From Catellatospora paridis (GTDB lineage Bacteria > Actinomycetota > Actinomycetes > Mycobacteriales > Micromonosporaceae): DNA of 61,618 bases. Every line of letters begins with the position of its first letter. Position 1 is the stretch's first letter. The notes under the pieces were generated by a model. The model had not been told where the DNA came from, did not search any database, and saw nothing but the letters and a program-made list of their open reading frames with translations. The stretch lies in assembly GCF_009720365.1 (NCBI RefSeq), contig NZ_ML769322.1, positions 1 to 61,618 on the forward strand, in the 5' to 3' direction. Shown here in pieces: positions 17,413 to 26,408 of this stretch. The position numbers were made by a program, and so were the translations under genes.

Positions 17413-17485
17413 GGGTACTCCTCGGTGATGGCGAAAGTCGTCCGCTGGGTCAACCACACACCCGCTCCGCTTGTTCCGCCCTCGC

Positions 17486-18130
17486 TCAGACCGACGCGAC
17501 CGGGCCGTACCGCGTCTGCGCCGAACGCGTCTGCAGGGCCCAGTAGCGGTCGCCATAGGACCAGTGCCACCACTCGGTCGGGTAGTTGACCAGGCCCACC
17601 CCCGACAGCGCGAGCGACAGCAGGTCCCGGTGCTCGCGGGCCGTCGGCGAGATGTGCGGCGAGCCGGTGAAGCAGGCGTCGGCGCTGGCCAGCGGGCTCG
17701 CGTTGACGGCGGTGCCCATGTCCAGCTCCAGGCCCTGCTCGGTGCACAGGGTCAGGTCGACCGTGCCGCCGGTGCTGTGCGGCGCGACGTCGGGCGGCGA
17801 GACGTACTTGCTCGCCTCGGTGTGCAGCCGGTCGTCGTCCCATCCCGGGTGGGCGGCCCGCAGCTCGGCCTTGTAGTCCTCGAAGTACGTCGTCTGCAGG
17901 CGCAGCGGCCGGTATGCCTCGACGACCAGCAGCCGCAGCCCGTCCGGCAGCGCCCGCTGCGCGTCCAGCAGCCGCTGGGCGACCCCCTCGCGCAGGTGGG
18001 CGTACGCCCCGGCCGGGTCGGCGAGCCGGGAGTCGATCCGCAGCTCCGGAACCTCGCGCAGGTCGATCATGGGTTCACCGGTGTCGCCGAGGGCGATGGC
18101 GGAGATCCGGCGGTCGGACAGCAGGATCAT
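17486..18130 (-). CDS. D-alanyl-D-alanine dipeptidase (VanX family)
   Basis: Zinc dipeptidase of 214 residues that would hydrolyse D-Ala-D-Ala. The active-site residues are visible: Arg74 in EAYRP, zinc ligands His118 and Asp125 in HSTGGTVD, catalytic Glu186 and zinc ligand His189 in EWWH. The start MILLSD (18130) is preferred over an upstream in-frame start at 18166. No vanH, vanA or vanRS gene is adjacent, so peptidoglycan turnover or D-Ala recycling is more likely than glycopeptide resistance. No signal peptide. Confidence 0.9.
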   Translation of the reverse strand: MILLSDRRISAIALGDTGEPMIDLREVPELRIDSRLADPAGAYAHLREGVAQRLLDAQRALPDGLRLLVVEAYRPLRLQTTYFEDYKAELRAAHPGWDDDRLHTEASKYVSPPDVAPHSTGGTVDLTLCTEQGLELDMGTAVNASPLASADACFTGSPHISPTAREHRDLLSLALSGVGLVNYPTEWWHWSYGDRYWALQTRSAQTRYGPVASV

Positions 18131-18267
18131 GCCGCCGCCTCGCTTGTCAGGTCGGTCACGGCGCACAGTCCACCCGACCGGCTGCGACGTGGACGTGAGC
18201 GGAAGTCCTCACACCCCGCTCACACGACGCCGCAGGCGCGTCACCGGCCGATGACGCACCGACCGGC

Positions 18268-18273
18268 TAGCAT
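18268..18273 (+). promoter_or_regulatory. -10 element TAGCAT (leaderless start)
   Basis: TAGCAT followed by exactly six bases and the ATG at 18280. This is the spacing expected when transcription starts at the start codon. Confidence 0.55.
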
Positions 18274-18279
18274 CCGCGA

Positions 18280-18744
18280 ATGACGATTCTCTCGGGCGCG
18301 GTCGGGGCCTGGACCGGGGCCAACGGCTTCCGGCTGATGCCCCAGGACCAGTTCGCCGAGTCTGCGGCCACGCTGGCGCTGGCCACCGCGGCGGGCGGCC
18401 ACCTGACCACCGTCGCCTACACCTGGGCGCACCCGACCGACGGCCCGCAGCAGGGCCTGCTCGCCCTCGGCGCGGGCGAGGAGCCGGGCGCCGTGACCGG
18501 ACTGTGGAGCGACTCGTGGCACCAGCAGCCCGCGGCGCGGATCATGCCGGGCACTCTTCGCGACGACAACCTGGTCGAGTTGGAAGCCGACTACGGCGGC
18601 GGGTGGCTGTGGCGGATCATCATCGACGCCACGGGCGCCACGCTGCAGCTGCGCATGGACAACGTGATCCCCGCCGAGCACGCCACGGCCGAGGTAGCCG
18701 CCGGGCCGTACCCGGCGATGCTCATGACGTTGCGCCGCGGCTGA
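18280..18744 (+). CDS. Conserved hypothetical protein (DUF1579-like)
   Basis: Soluble beta-rich protein of 154 residues resembling small lipocalin-like DUF1579 proteins: GAWTGANGFRL at the start, a central ALGAGEEPGAVTGLWSDSWHQQP, and a C-terminal MLMTLRRG. No catalytic residues are recognised. The -10 element six bases before the ATG suggests a leaderless transcript. Function unknown. Confidence 0.65.
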   Translation: MTILSGAVGAWTGANGFRLMPQDQFAESAATLALATAAGGHLTTVAYTWAHPTDGPQQGLLALGAGEEPGAVTGLWSDSWHQQPAARIMPGTLRDDNLVELEADYGGGWLWRIIIDATGATLQLRMDNVIPAEHATAEVAAGPYPAMLMTLRRG

Positions 18745-18814
18745 GACGGCTCAGTTCACCTCGAAGCCACCTGGACGTCACCCGCCGTCGATGCGACGGG
18801 CCGACCATTCCGGC

Positions 18815-20488
18815 ATGCCCGCAGCCCGCACGAACCACTTCGTCCTCAATGGATCGGACGACCTGACCTATCGCCTGGCGCAACAGCTCTCGGAACGCTA
18901 CCGCGCCGAGGTGGTGGTGCTGATGACCGAGGCGGAACAGGCCACGGCACGCGACTTCACCGATCTGGCCGAGGTCGCGCTGGTGGTGGCCGAGCGCATC
19001 GACGAGCAGGCGCTGCGCGGGGTCGACGTCGGCACCGCGGCCGGGCTGGCGCTCACCGTGCAGGACGACGTCGGCAACCTCTCGCTGGCCTTGCTCGCCC
19101 GCGACGTCGCCCCCCGGCTGCGGCTGGTGCTGCGGATGTACCACACCGCGCTGGGCCAGGACGTCGAGTCCCTGCTCGGCAACGCGCGGGTGCTGTCCGA
19201 TGCCGAGATCGCCGGACCGGAGCTGGTCGCCACCGCGCTCGGCGAGGTGGCGGCGACGCCGGTGCAGGTGGCCCGGCGCACCCTGGTCGTCGCCCCGCGC
19301 GCCGACGTGCTGCCCCAGGACGTGGTGTGCGGGCTCGCCGACACGTCCGACGAGGACGCGCCGCAGGTGCTCCCGTCCGACGAGCGCACCGCCGACCTGG
19401 TCCTCGCCGAGGACCGCGGTCCGGCCTCGCTGTGGGAGACCTCGCTCGGCCTGAGCCGGCTCACGCCGAAGCGGCCCTCCTGGGCCGGCCTGGTGCTGTC
19501 GTTCCTGGGCGCACTGTTCTCCCGCAAGACCCGCATCGCCGTCACCGCCGTGCTGGCGATCATCATCGCGGCCGGTGTCGCCCTGGCCCTCAGCCTGGAT
19601 CTGCGGCCGTGGGAGGCGTTCTACGAGGCCGCGGCCACGGTGCTCGGCGGACCCCAGCCGGAAGCCGGCTACCGGCCCCGGCAGCAGGCCCTGCAACTGC
19701 TGCTCGGGCTCGCCGGGCTGGCGTTCATCCCGCTGGTCACGGCGCTGGTGGTGGAGGGCACGGTGCGGGCGCGCCTGGCCGTGGCGCAGCTGCGGCTCAT
19801 CCAGCCGCGCTCCGGTCACGTCGTGGTGGTCGGCCTGGGCGGCGTCGGCACCCGCGTCATGCGGCTGCTGCACGACCGCGGCATCACCATGGTCGCCGTC
19901 GCCCAGGACGAGAACGCCCGGGGCGTCCCGCTGGCCCGGGAATTGGACATCCCGCTGCTCATCGGCGATCCGAGCCGGGAGACGACGCTGCGCCAGGCGG
20001 GCGTGGACCGGTGCAAGGCGCTGCTCGCGGTGGACCGCTCCGACATGGCCAACCTGCAGACCGGCCTGTACGCCCGCAAGCTGCAGCAGCGGGTGCGGGT
20101 GGTGCTGCGCCTGTTCGACCCCGACCTCGCCGACCGGGTGCGCACGACCTTCGACCTGCCGCTGTCGCGCAGCGTGTCCAGCATGGCGGTGCCCGCGTTC
20201 GCGGAGGCGTTGATGGGCCGGGAGGTGATCGGCACCATCGCCGTCGACCGGCGGGTGCTGCTCATCGCCGAGATGTTCGTGCCCACCGGCTCGCCGCTGG
20301 CCGGCACGACCACCGCGAACGTGAACCGGGCGGGCTCGATGCGGGTGGTCGCGGTGACCGAGTTCGGCGAGCCCCGGCCGCTGTGGAAACCGAGCCCGAC
20401 CCGGCGGGTACACGAGCGCGACAAGCTCACCGTGGTCGCCACCCGCGACGGGCTCACCGAGCTGACCATGCGCAACCGCCGCCGCTGA
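18815..20488 (+). CDS. Membrane NAD-binding protein with two TrkA-N/RCK-like domains
   Basis: Protein of about 557 residues with an N-terminal Rossmann-like domain (FVLNGSDDLTYRLAQQL; the Gly-rich loop is degenerate), a central membrane region (about 215-325, two or three helices with a pore-loop-like segment FYEAAATVLGG between them), and a C-terminal TrkA-N domain with intact nucleotide loop GLGGVGTRVM followed by a TrkA-C-like region. The layout fits the CASTOR/POLLUX-type ion channel and potassium-channel RCK families, which gate ion flow in response to ligands. The ATG at 18815 is chosen; an upstream start exists at 18791. Monocistronic. Confidence 0.75.
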   Translation: MPAARTNHFVLNGSDDLTYRLAQQLSERYRAEVVVLMTEAEQATARDFTDLAEVALVVAERIDEQALRGVDVGTAAGLALTVQDDVGNLSLALLARDVAPRLRLVLRMYHTALGQDVESLLGNARVLSDAEIAGPELVATALGEVAATPVQVARRTLVVAPRADVLPQDVVCGLADTSDEDAPQVLPSDERTADLVLAEDRGPASLWETSLGLSRLTPKRPSWAGLVLSFLGALFSRKTRIAVTAVLAIIIAAGVALALSLDLRPWEAFYEAAATVLGGPQPEAGYRPRQQALQLLLGLAGLAFIPLVTALVVEGTVRARLAVAQLRLIQPRSGHVVVVGLGGVGTRVMRLLHDRGITMVAVAQDENARGVPLARELDIPLLIGDPSRETTLRQAGVDRCKALLAVDRSDMANLQTGLYARKLQQRVRVVLRLFDPDLADRVRTTFDLPLSRSVSSMAVPAFAEALMGREVIGTIAVDRRVLLIAEMFVPTGSPLAGTTTANVNRAGSMRVVAVTEFGEPRPLWKPSPTRRVHERDKLTVVATRDGLTELTMRNRRR

Positions 20489-20578
20489 CCGCCCGATCGG
20501 GTCACGTCCATCACCAGCGGGCCCGCCGTCAGTTGGTACCGGTGGTGCTGCACATCGGGGTGACACGGGGAGCTTGAG

Positions 20579-21838
20579 ATGTGGATTCGCAGGTCGCTGC
20601 TGGCTGCCGCGGGCACGGCGTACGCGCTGCTGCCGTTGACCGCCGCCGCGGGCGCGCCGATTCCGGTGCCCGGCGCACCGGAACCGGCGGTGCCGGACGC
20701 GCTGTACCCGCTGGTCGCGTACGCCGACCCGGAACTGGACGGGGCTTCGCAGACGTTCGGCGCGGGTGTGTTCGACGCCGACTCCGGCGGCCTGGGCGCG
20801 GTCGGCGACGACGCCGTCTCCTCGCTGCGGGTGGCCGTGGGCTTCCGGGTGCTGGCCTGCGACCGCACCGCGGCGCAGAGCGCGGACGCCGTCGACGGCC
20901 TGGGCTCCTGCCGCTACTTCGACGCCGGCTGGTACGGCCGGGTCGGCGGCGGCCTCGACGACCACATCTCGCTGCTGACCGTCGTCGCCGCGAAGGAGAC
21001 CGGCCAGGGCGTCACCGTGTACGGCGAACCGGCGCTGTCCGGCGGCAAGCTGCGCTTCGGCCCCGGCCGGTACGAGGCGGCCGCGGGCGACCTGGACCGG
21101 CTCGACGCGGTCCGCTCGCTGGCGGTGGCCGACGGCCACCAGGCCGTGCTCTGCGACAGCGACCGCGTCACGGCCACCGCCGGCGGCAACCCCGGCCTGT
21201 GCCGGGTCTTCAGGCCCGGCGAGCACCCGTCGGTCGGCGTCGGCCTGGACGGGACGGTCTCCCTGATCGCCGTCGGCGGCCCGGCGGTGACCGCGGCCGA
21301 CGGGCCCGCCCTCGCCGGGGCGGTCCAGTCGTTCGGCCCCGGCGTGCACCAGGCCGCGGCCGGTCACCTGGCGCAGGTGGGCAACGACGCGATCAGCTCC
21401 CTGCACGTCGCGGCCGGCCACCGGGCGCTGGCCTGCGCCGACGACCAGGCCGCACCCGCCGCGCTCGGCGAGTGCACGCTGTTCGGCTCCGGGGTGCACG
21501 AGCTGGCGGGGACGGGCCTCGACGACGGTGTCTCCCTGCTGGCCGTGTCGGCCGGCCCCGCGACCGGCCAGGTGCTCACCGCGTACGCCGACGGCGGGCT
21601 GACCGGGCCGTCGGGCGCGTTCGGGCCGGGCATGTTCGCCGCCGCCGACCTCGGCGGGGTCGGCAACGACGCGATCAGCTCGTTGCGCCTGGCCGAGGGC
21701 GCCCGGGCGGTGCTGTGCGAGCACGACGAGGCGACGCCGGGCGAGGTCGGCGCGTGCCACCTGTTCACGGCGGGCGACCACCCGACGCTCGGCAAGGCCC
21801 TCAACGACCACACGTCCCTGATCTTCGTCGCCTCCTAA
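20579..21838 (+). CDS. Secreted protein of four beta-gamma crystallin-like domains
   Basis: Exported protein of 419 residues, with the signal peptide ending around residue 25. The rest is four tandem units of about 90 residues, each with two Greek-key-like motifs: (Y/F)-x-G-x-F/Y near a Gly-rich turn, then a Ca-type motif. The D/N-D/N-x-x-S/T-S motifs visible are DDAVSS (77-82), DDHISL, NDAISS, DDGVSL, NDAISS and NDHTSL. The second unit is degenerate (LDAVRS, LDGTVS). Paired Cys in each unit may form disulfides. Probably a calcium-stabilised extracellular structural protein. GGGGAGC precedes the ATG. Confidence 0.75.
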   Translation: MWIRRSLLAAAGTAYALLPLTAAAGAPIPVPGAPEPAVPDALYPLVAYADPELDGASQTFGAGVFDADSGGLGAVGDDAVSSLRVAVGFRVLACDRTAAQSADAVDGLGSCRYFDAGWYGRVGGGLDDHISLLTVVAAKETGQGVTVYGEPALSGGKLRFGPGRYEAAAGDLDRLDAVRSLAVADGHQAVLCDSDRVTATAGGNPGLCRVFRPGEHPSVGVGLDGTVSLIAVGGPAVTAADGPALAGAVQSFGPGVHQAAAGHLAQVGNDAISSLHVAAGHRALACADDQAAPAALGECTLFGSGVHELAGTGLDDGVSLLAVSAGPATGQVLTAYADGGLTGPSGAFGPGMFAAADLGGVGNDAISSLRLAEGARAVLCEHDEATPGEVGACHLFTAGDHPTLGKALNDHTSLIFVAS

Positions 21839-21859
21839 CCCGGACGCCTCCCTTTTCCC

Positions 21860-21923
21860 ATAGACGTTGGCCTATCTGGCTGAGTTTGATCTTTTTTTCT
21901 CATCCAGATAGGCCAACGTCTAT
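21860..21923. repeat. Perfect 20-bp inverted repeat with T-rich loop
   Basis: ATAGACGTTGGCCTATCTGG (21860-21879) pairs perfectly with 21904-21923 around a 24-base loop containing seven T. It lies 22 bases after the crystallin-like gene. It may act as a terminator, but the T-tract is in the loop rather than after the stem, so another role is possible. Confidence 0.75.
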
Positions 21924-21970
21924 CGCGGGGTGGGCAGGTCCGGAAGCAGTCGGAAAATGGCGTTGCGGAG

Positions 21971-21984
21971 TGAGTGCTCACTCA
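21971..21984. promoter_or_regulatory. TetR operator TGAGTG-CT-CACTCA
   Basis: Perfect inverted repeat with 6-base arms and 2-base spacer, 16 bases before the GTG of the TetR gene. This is a typical autoregulatory site for TetR repressors of multidrug exporters. Confidence 0.75.
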
Positions 21985-21999
21985 TTTAGAGTCGCCGGC

Positions 22000-22605
22000 G
22001 TGACTGACGCCTCCCCCAGGCGCCGGGTTTCCCCGTTGACCCCCGAGGACCGGCGCGCCGCGATCATCGCGGCGACCCTGCCCCTGCTGCGTGCCGAAGG
22101 CGTGCACGTCAGCAGCAAGCGGATCGCCGAGTGCGCGGGCGTCGCGGAGGGAACCATCTTCCGCGCCTTTCCCGACAAGGCCGCCCTGATCTCGGCCACG
22201 CTCTCCCACGCCTTCGACCCGGCGCCCACCATCGAGTCGATCAAAGCAGTGGCGGGCGACCCCGACCTCAGGTTCCGGCTCAAGACCGCGGTGCGGATCC
22301 TGACCCGCCGCTTCCGCGACAACGCCCCGCTGATGATGTCGCTGCGCGGCAGCGGCCTGGCCGTGGTCACCACCACGCCCGTGTTCGATCCCCGCGAGGC
22401 GCTGACCGGAATCTCGGATGCGGTCGCCGAGCTGATCAAGGATGATGCCGACCGGTTCCGGCTGCCGACGACGACCGTCGCGTCCCTGCTCATCTCGATG
22501 GTGTTCTTCAACAACCGCAGCGAGATCCTCCCCGAAGACCAGATCGTCGACGTCGTCCTGGACGGCGTGCTCTCCCCCGAGGCGAAGAAAGAGCCCGCAT
22601 GCTGA
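22000..22605 (+). CDS. TetR family repressor of ABC exporter
   Basis: Repressor of 201 residues. The N-terminal helix-turn-helix spans about residues 35-60 (SSKRIAECAGVAEGTIFRAF), followed by a ligand-binding C-terminal domain. The GTG start at 22000 follows the TGAGTG-CT-CACTCA operator closely, so it should repress its own operon. Its 3' end overlaps the start of the first ABC gene by seven bases, which ties regulator and transporter into one transcript. Confidence 0.85.
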   Translation: MTDASPRRRVSPLTPEDRRAAIIAATLPLLRAEGVHVSSKRIAECAGVAEGTIFRAFPDKAALISATLSHAFDPAPTIESIKAVAGDPDLRFRLKTAVRILTRRFRDNAPLMMSLRGSGLAVVTTTPVFDPREALTGISDAVAELIKDDADRFRLPTTTVASLLISMVFFNNRSEILPEDQIVDVVLDGVLSPEAKKEPAC

Positions 22606-24332
22606 TCACACTCGTACGCCGCCAGCTGCGGCCCTACGGGCGGCAGATATCCCTCGTCGTGCTCCTGCAACTGGTGCAGACGATCGCCAACCTCTACCTG
22701 CCCACCCTGAACGCCGACATCATCGACCAGGGCGTCGTCAAGGGCGACACCGGCTACATCATGCGCATCGGCGCCGCCATGATCGGCGTCTCGCTGGTGC
22801 AGATCATCTGCTCGATCGGCGCGGTGTACGTCGGCGCGCAGGTCGCCAGCGCGCTGGGCCGCGACGTCCGGGCCGCGATCTTCGACCGGGTGCAGTCGTT
22901 CTCCGCCCGCGAGGTGGGCCACTTCGGCGCGCCCTCGCTCATCACGCGGACCACCAACGACGTGCAGCAGGTCCAGATGCTGGCGCTGATGACCTTCACC
23001 ATGATGGTCAGCGCGCCGATCATGATGGTCGGCGGCATCGTGCTCGCGCTGCAGCTGGACGTGCAGCTGTCCGGGCTGCTGCTGGCGGTCATCCCGGTGC
23101 TGGTCCTCGGCATCGGCTTCATCGTGTACCGGATGCGGCCGCTGTTCCGGGCCATGCAGACCAACATCGACGAGGTCAACCGGGTGATGCGCGAGCAGAT
23201 CACCGGCATCCGGGTGATCCGCGCGTTCGTCCGCGACCGGCACGAGCAGGAGCGCTTCGCCGGGGCGAACACAGAGCTCACCAACGTCGCGCTGGCCGTC
23301 GGCAAGCTGATGGCCTCGATGTTCCCGTTCGTCATGCTCGTCATCAACATCTCGACCGTGGCCGTGCTGTGGTTCGGCGCGCACCGCATCGACAGCGGCG
23401 GCATGGAGATCGGCGCGCTGACCGCGTTCCTGAGCTACCTGATGCAGATCCTGATGGCCGTGATGATGGCAACTTTCATGTTTGTAATGTTGCCGCGGGC
23501 CGAGGTGTGCGCCGAGCGCATCGAGGAGGTGCTCGGCACCGACTCCAGCGTCGTCCCGCCGTCCGCGCCGATCGTGCCGGCCGGGCTGCGCGGCCACCTG
23601 GAGCTGCGCGACGTCGAGTTCAGCTACCCCGGCGCGGAGGAACCGGTGCTGCGCAGCATCGCCTTCAGCGCGCGGCCGGGCGAGACCACCGCGATCATCG
23701 GCAGTACCGGCAGCGGCAAGTCCACGCTGCTGCACCTGGTGCCGCGCCTGTTCGACGCCACCGGCGGCCGGGTGCTGGTCGACGAGGTCGACGTGCGCGA
23801 CATGGAACCGCAGGCGCTGTCCCGGGCGATCGGCTTCGTCCCGCAGAAGCCGTACCTGTTCTCCGGCACCGTCGCCTCGAACCTGCGCTACGGCAAGGCC
23901 GACGCCACCGACGAGGAGCTGTGGCGGGCCCTCGAGGTGGCACAGGCCAAGGACTTCGTGCAGGCCATGCCCGAAGGCCTCGACGCGCCGATCGCCCAGG
24001 GCGGCACCAACGTCTCCGGCGGGCAGCGCCAGCGCCTGGCCATCGCCCGCGCGCTGGTCAGCCGGCCCGAGATCTACCTGTTCGACGACTCGTTCTCGGC
24101 CCTGGACTACGCCACCGACGCCGCGCTGCGCCGGGAGCTGTCCCAGGAGACCGCCGACGCGACGGTCGTGATCGTCGCCCAGCGCGTCAACACCATCCGC
24201 GACGCCGACCGCATCCTCGTCCTGGACGACGGGCAGGTCGTCGGCACCGGCACGCACAGCGAACTCATGAACAGCAACGTGACCTACCGCGAGATCGTGC
24301 TGTCCCAGCTCACCGAGGAGGAGGCGGCATGA
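22599..24332 (+). CDS. Heterodimeric ABC exporter subunit A (degenerate site)
   Basis: Membrane ABC exporter of 577 residues: six hydrophobic helices in the first 300, then an ATPase domain with Walker A GSTGSGKST (about 364), signature VSGGQRQ and Walker B YLFDDSFSALD, where the catalytic Glu after the Walker B Asp is replaced by Asp. That substitution marks the non-hydrolysing site of TM287/288-like heterodimers. The partner 24400-26349 has the canonical LILDEATSS. Likely drug or lipid efflux, induced when the TetR repressor binds its ligand. Confidence 0.85.
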   Translation: MLITLVRRQLRPYGRQISLVVLLQLVQTIANLYLPTLNADIIDQGVVKGDTGYIMRIGAAMIGVSLVQIICSIGAVYVGAQVASALGRDVRAAIFDRVQSFSAREVGHFGAPSLITRTTNDVQQVQMLALMTFTMMVSAPIMMVGGIVLALQLDVQLSGLLLAVIPVLVLGIGFIVYRMRPLFRAMQTNIDEVNRVMREQITGIRVIRAFVRDRHEQERFAGANTELTNVALAVGKLMASMFPFVMLVINISTVAVLWFGAHRIDSGGMEIGALTAFLSYLMQILMAVMMATFMFVMLPRAEVCAERIEEVLGTDSSVVPPSAPIVPAGLRGHLELRDVEFSYPGAEEPVLRSIAFSARPGETTAIIGSTGSGKSTLLHLVPRLFDATGGRVLVDEVDVRDMEPQALSRAIGFVPQKPYLFSGTVASNLRYGKADATDEELWRALEVAQAKDFVQAMPEGLDAPIAQGGTNVSGGQRQRLAIARALVSRPEIYLFDDSFSALDYATDAALRRELSQETADATVVIVAQRVNTIRDADRILVLDDGQVVGTGTHSELMNSNVTYREIVLSQLTEEEAA

Positions 24333-24403
24333 GCGAGCGTAGCGAGCGAATCATGAGCCCCGGCTATCACGACGGAGCCGAGCGCAGCGAGGTGACGGCG
24401 TGA
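24329..24403 (+). CDS. 24-aa bridging mini-ORF between ABC genes
   Basis: Tiny ORF that starts in the stop of the upstream gene (ATGA) and ends in the start of the downstream gene (GTGA), so the operon has no untranslated gap. The peptide begins [10 protein letters not shown] and contains AERSEV. The low-complexity GAGCG/AGCGAGCG repeats look like an intergenic repeat rather than a functional protein. An analogous 20-aa ORF is at 37811-37873. Its likely role, if any, is translational coupling. Confidence 0.45.
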   Translation: MSERSERIMSPGYHDGAERSEVTA

Positions 24404-26349
24404 CTTCGACCCCCGTACGCCGTGATTCGGGCCCTCGCTTCGGACCCGGCGCGATGATGGCCGGCCCGCCGCAGGGCAAGTCGCTCAACTTCAAGCAGTC
24501 CACCCGCCGCCTGCTGAAACTGCTGGCGCCGCACCGCGCCGCCGTGTGGCTGGCCGTGGCGCTCGGCGTCATCGGCGTGGGCCTGTCGGTGATCGGCCCA
24601 CGCATCCTCGGCCACGCCACCGACGTGCTGTTCACCGGCATCATCAGCGGCGACATCCCGGAGGGTGTCACCAAGGCGCAGGCCGTCGACTCGGTCCGCG
24701 CCCAGGGCAACGGCACGCTCGCCGACATGCTCGCCGCGATGGACCTGGTCCCCGGGCGGGGCGTCGACTTCGACGCGCTGGGCCGGGTGCTGCTGATCGC
24801 GCTCGGCGTGTACGTCGCCGCGTCGCTGTTCTCGCTGATGCAGTTCCGGATCATCACCACCGTCGTGCAGCGCGCCGTCTACGCGCTGCGTGAGCAGGTC
24901 GAGACGAAGCTGTCCCGGCTGCCGCTGAGCTACTTCGACGGCCAGCAGCGCGGCGAGGTGCTGAGCCGGGCCACCAACGACATCGACAACGTCGCGCAGA
25001 CGATGCAGCAGTCGCTGAGCCAGCTGATGAACTCGGTGCTCACCATCGTCGGCGTACTCGCGATGATGTTCTGGATCTCGCCTTTGCTGGCGCTGATCGC
25101 GCTGGTCACCGTGCCGATCTCGGTGTGGGTGACGATGCGCATCGGCAAGAAGGCGCAGCCGCAGTTCATCGCGCAGTGGGCCACCACCGGCAAGCTCAAC
25201 GCCCACATCGAGGAGATGTACACCGGCCACTCGCTGGTCAAGGTGTTCGGGCGGCAGCAGGAGGCCGCCGAGCAGTTCCGGGAGCACAACGAGGCGCTCT
25301 ACACGGCCGGGTTCAAGGCGCAGTTCATCTCCGGCATGATCCAGCCGGCCATGTTCTTCATCGGCAACCTGAACTACGTGCTGGTCGCGGTCGTCGGCGC
25401 GCTGCGGGTGGCGTCCGGCACGCTGTCACTGGGCGACGTGCAGGCGTTCATCCAGTACTCCCGCCAGTTCAGCCAGCCGCTGAGCCAGGTCGCCGCGATG
25501 TCCAACCTGGTGCAGTCCGGCGTCGCCTCGGCGGAGCGGGTGTTCGAACTGCTGGACGCGACCGAGCAGAGCCCCGAGCCGGTCCCCGCGGCCCGGGTGC
25601 AGGACCTGCGCGGCCAGGTCAGCTTCGAACACGTGGCGTTCCGGTACACCGAGGACAAGCCGCTGATCGAGGACCTGTCGCTGGTCGTCGAGCCGGGGCA
25701 GACCGTGGCCATCGTCGGCCCCACCGGCGCGGGCAAGACCACGCTGGTCAACCTGCTGATGCGCTTCTACGAGGTGACCGGCGGGCGGATCACCCTGGAC
25801 GGCGTCGACATCGCCGCGATGGACCGCGAGGACCTGCGGTCCAAGACCGGCATGGTGCTGCAGGACACCTGGCTGTTCGGCGGCACCATCGCCGACAACA
25901 TCGCGTACGGTGCGGACTCCCCCACCCGGGAGCGGATCATCGAGGCGGCGAAGGCCGCGCACGTCGACCGCTTCGTGCGCACGCTGCCCGACGGCTACGA
26001 GACGGTGCTGGACGAGGACGGCACCAACCTCAGCACCGGCGAGCGGCAGCTGATCACCATCGCGCGGGCGTTCCTCGCCGAGCCGAGCATCCTCATCCTC
26101 GACGAGGCGACCAGCTCGGTCGACACCCGCACCGAGGTGCTCATCCAGCGGGCGCTGAACTCGCTGCGCAGCGGCCGGACCAGCTTCGTCATCGCGCACC
26201 GGCTGTCCACCATCCGCAACGCCGACGTCATCCTGGTGATGGAGCACGGCTCGATCGTCGAGCACGGCTCGCACGACAAGCTGATCGCCTCCGGCGGCGC
26301 GTACGCGCGCCTCTACGAGGCCCAGTTCGCGGGCGCCGCCACCGAGTGA
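24400..26349 (+). CDS. Heterodimeric ABC exporter subunit B (canonical site)
   Basis: Membrane ABC exporter of 649 residues with an extended N-terminus (about 35 residues) and an extra insertion of about 45 residues between the first two helices. The ATPase domain has Walker [10 protein letters not shown], a non-canonical signature LSTGERQ, canonical Walker [12 protein letters not shown] and H-loop AHRLST. Together with subunit A this gives one degenerate and one active ATP site, as in TM287/288. The GTG start at 24400 is coupled through the mini-ORF to subunit A. Confidence 0.85.
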   Translation: MTSTPVRRDSGPRFGPGAMMAGPPQGKSLNFKQSTRRLLKLLAPHRAAVWLAVALGVIGVGLSVIGPRILGHATDVLFTGIISGDIPEGVTKAQAVDSVRAQGNGTLADMLAAMDLVPGRGVDFDALGRVLLIALGVYVAASLFSLMQFRIITTVVQRAVYALREQVETKLSRLPLSYFDGQQRGEVLSRATNDIDNVAQTMQQSLSQLMNSVLTIVGVLAMMFWISPLLALIALVTVPISVWVTMRIGKKAQPQFIAQWATTGKLNAHIEEMYTGHSLVKVFGRQQEAAEQFREHNEALYTAGFKAQFISGMIQPAMFFIGNLNYVLVAVVGALRVASGTLSLGDVQAFIQYSRQFSQPLSQVAAMSNLVQSGVASAERVFELLDATEQSPEPVPAARVQDLRGQVSFEHVAFRYTEDKPLIEDLSLVVEPGQTVAIVGPTGAGKTTLVNLLMRFYEVTGGRITLDGVDIAAMDREDLRSKTGMVLQDTWLFGGTIADNIAYGADSPTRERIIEAAKAAHVDRFVRTLPDGYETVLDEDGTNLSTGERQLITIARAFLAEPSILILDEATSSVDTRTEVLIQRALNSLRSGRTSFVIAHRLSTIRNADVILVMEHGSIVEHGSHDKLIASGGAYARLYEAQFAGAATE

Positions 26350-26353
26350 ACGG

Positions 26354-26408
26354 CAGAAGGCGGGGCACTTCTTAACGGCCGGCCGTTAAGAAAGTGCCCC
26401 TCCTTCTG
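26354..26408. terminator. Bidirectional terminator palindrome
   Basis: Near-perfect palindrome of 55 bases (26354-26380 with 26381-26408; one mismatch and one bulge) centred on GGCCGGCC. It lies between convergent genes and includes the stop codon of the minus-strand gene. The GGGCACTT/AAGTGCCCC core resembles the second terminator at 34087-34132. Confidence 0.75.

Noticed and set aside
17486..18130. Glycopeptide resistance (van) cluster
   Set aside because: VanX-like gene is alone; no VanH, VanA or VanRS homologue is adjacent.
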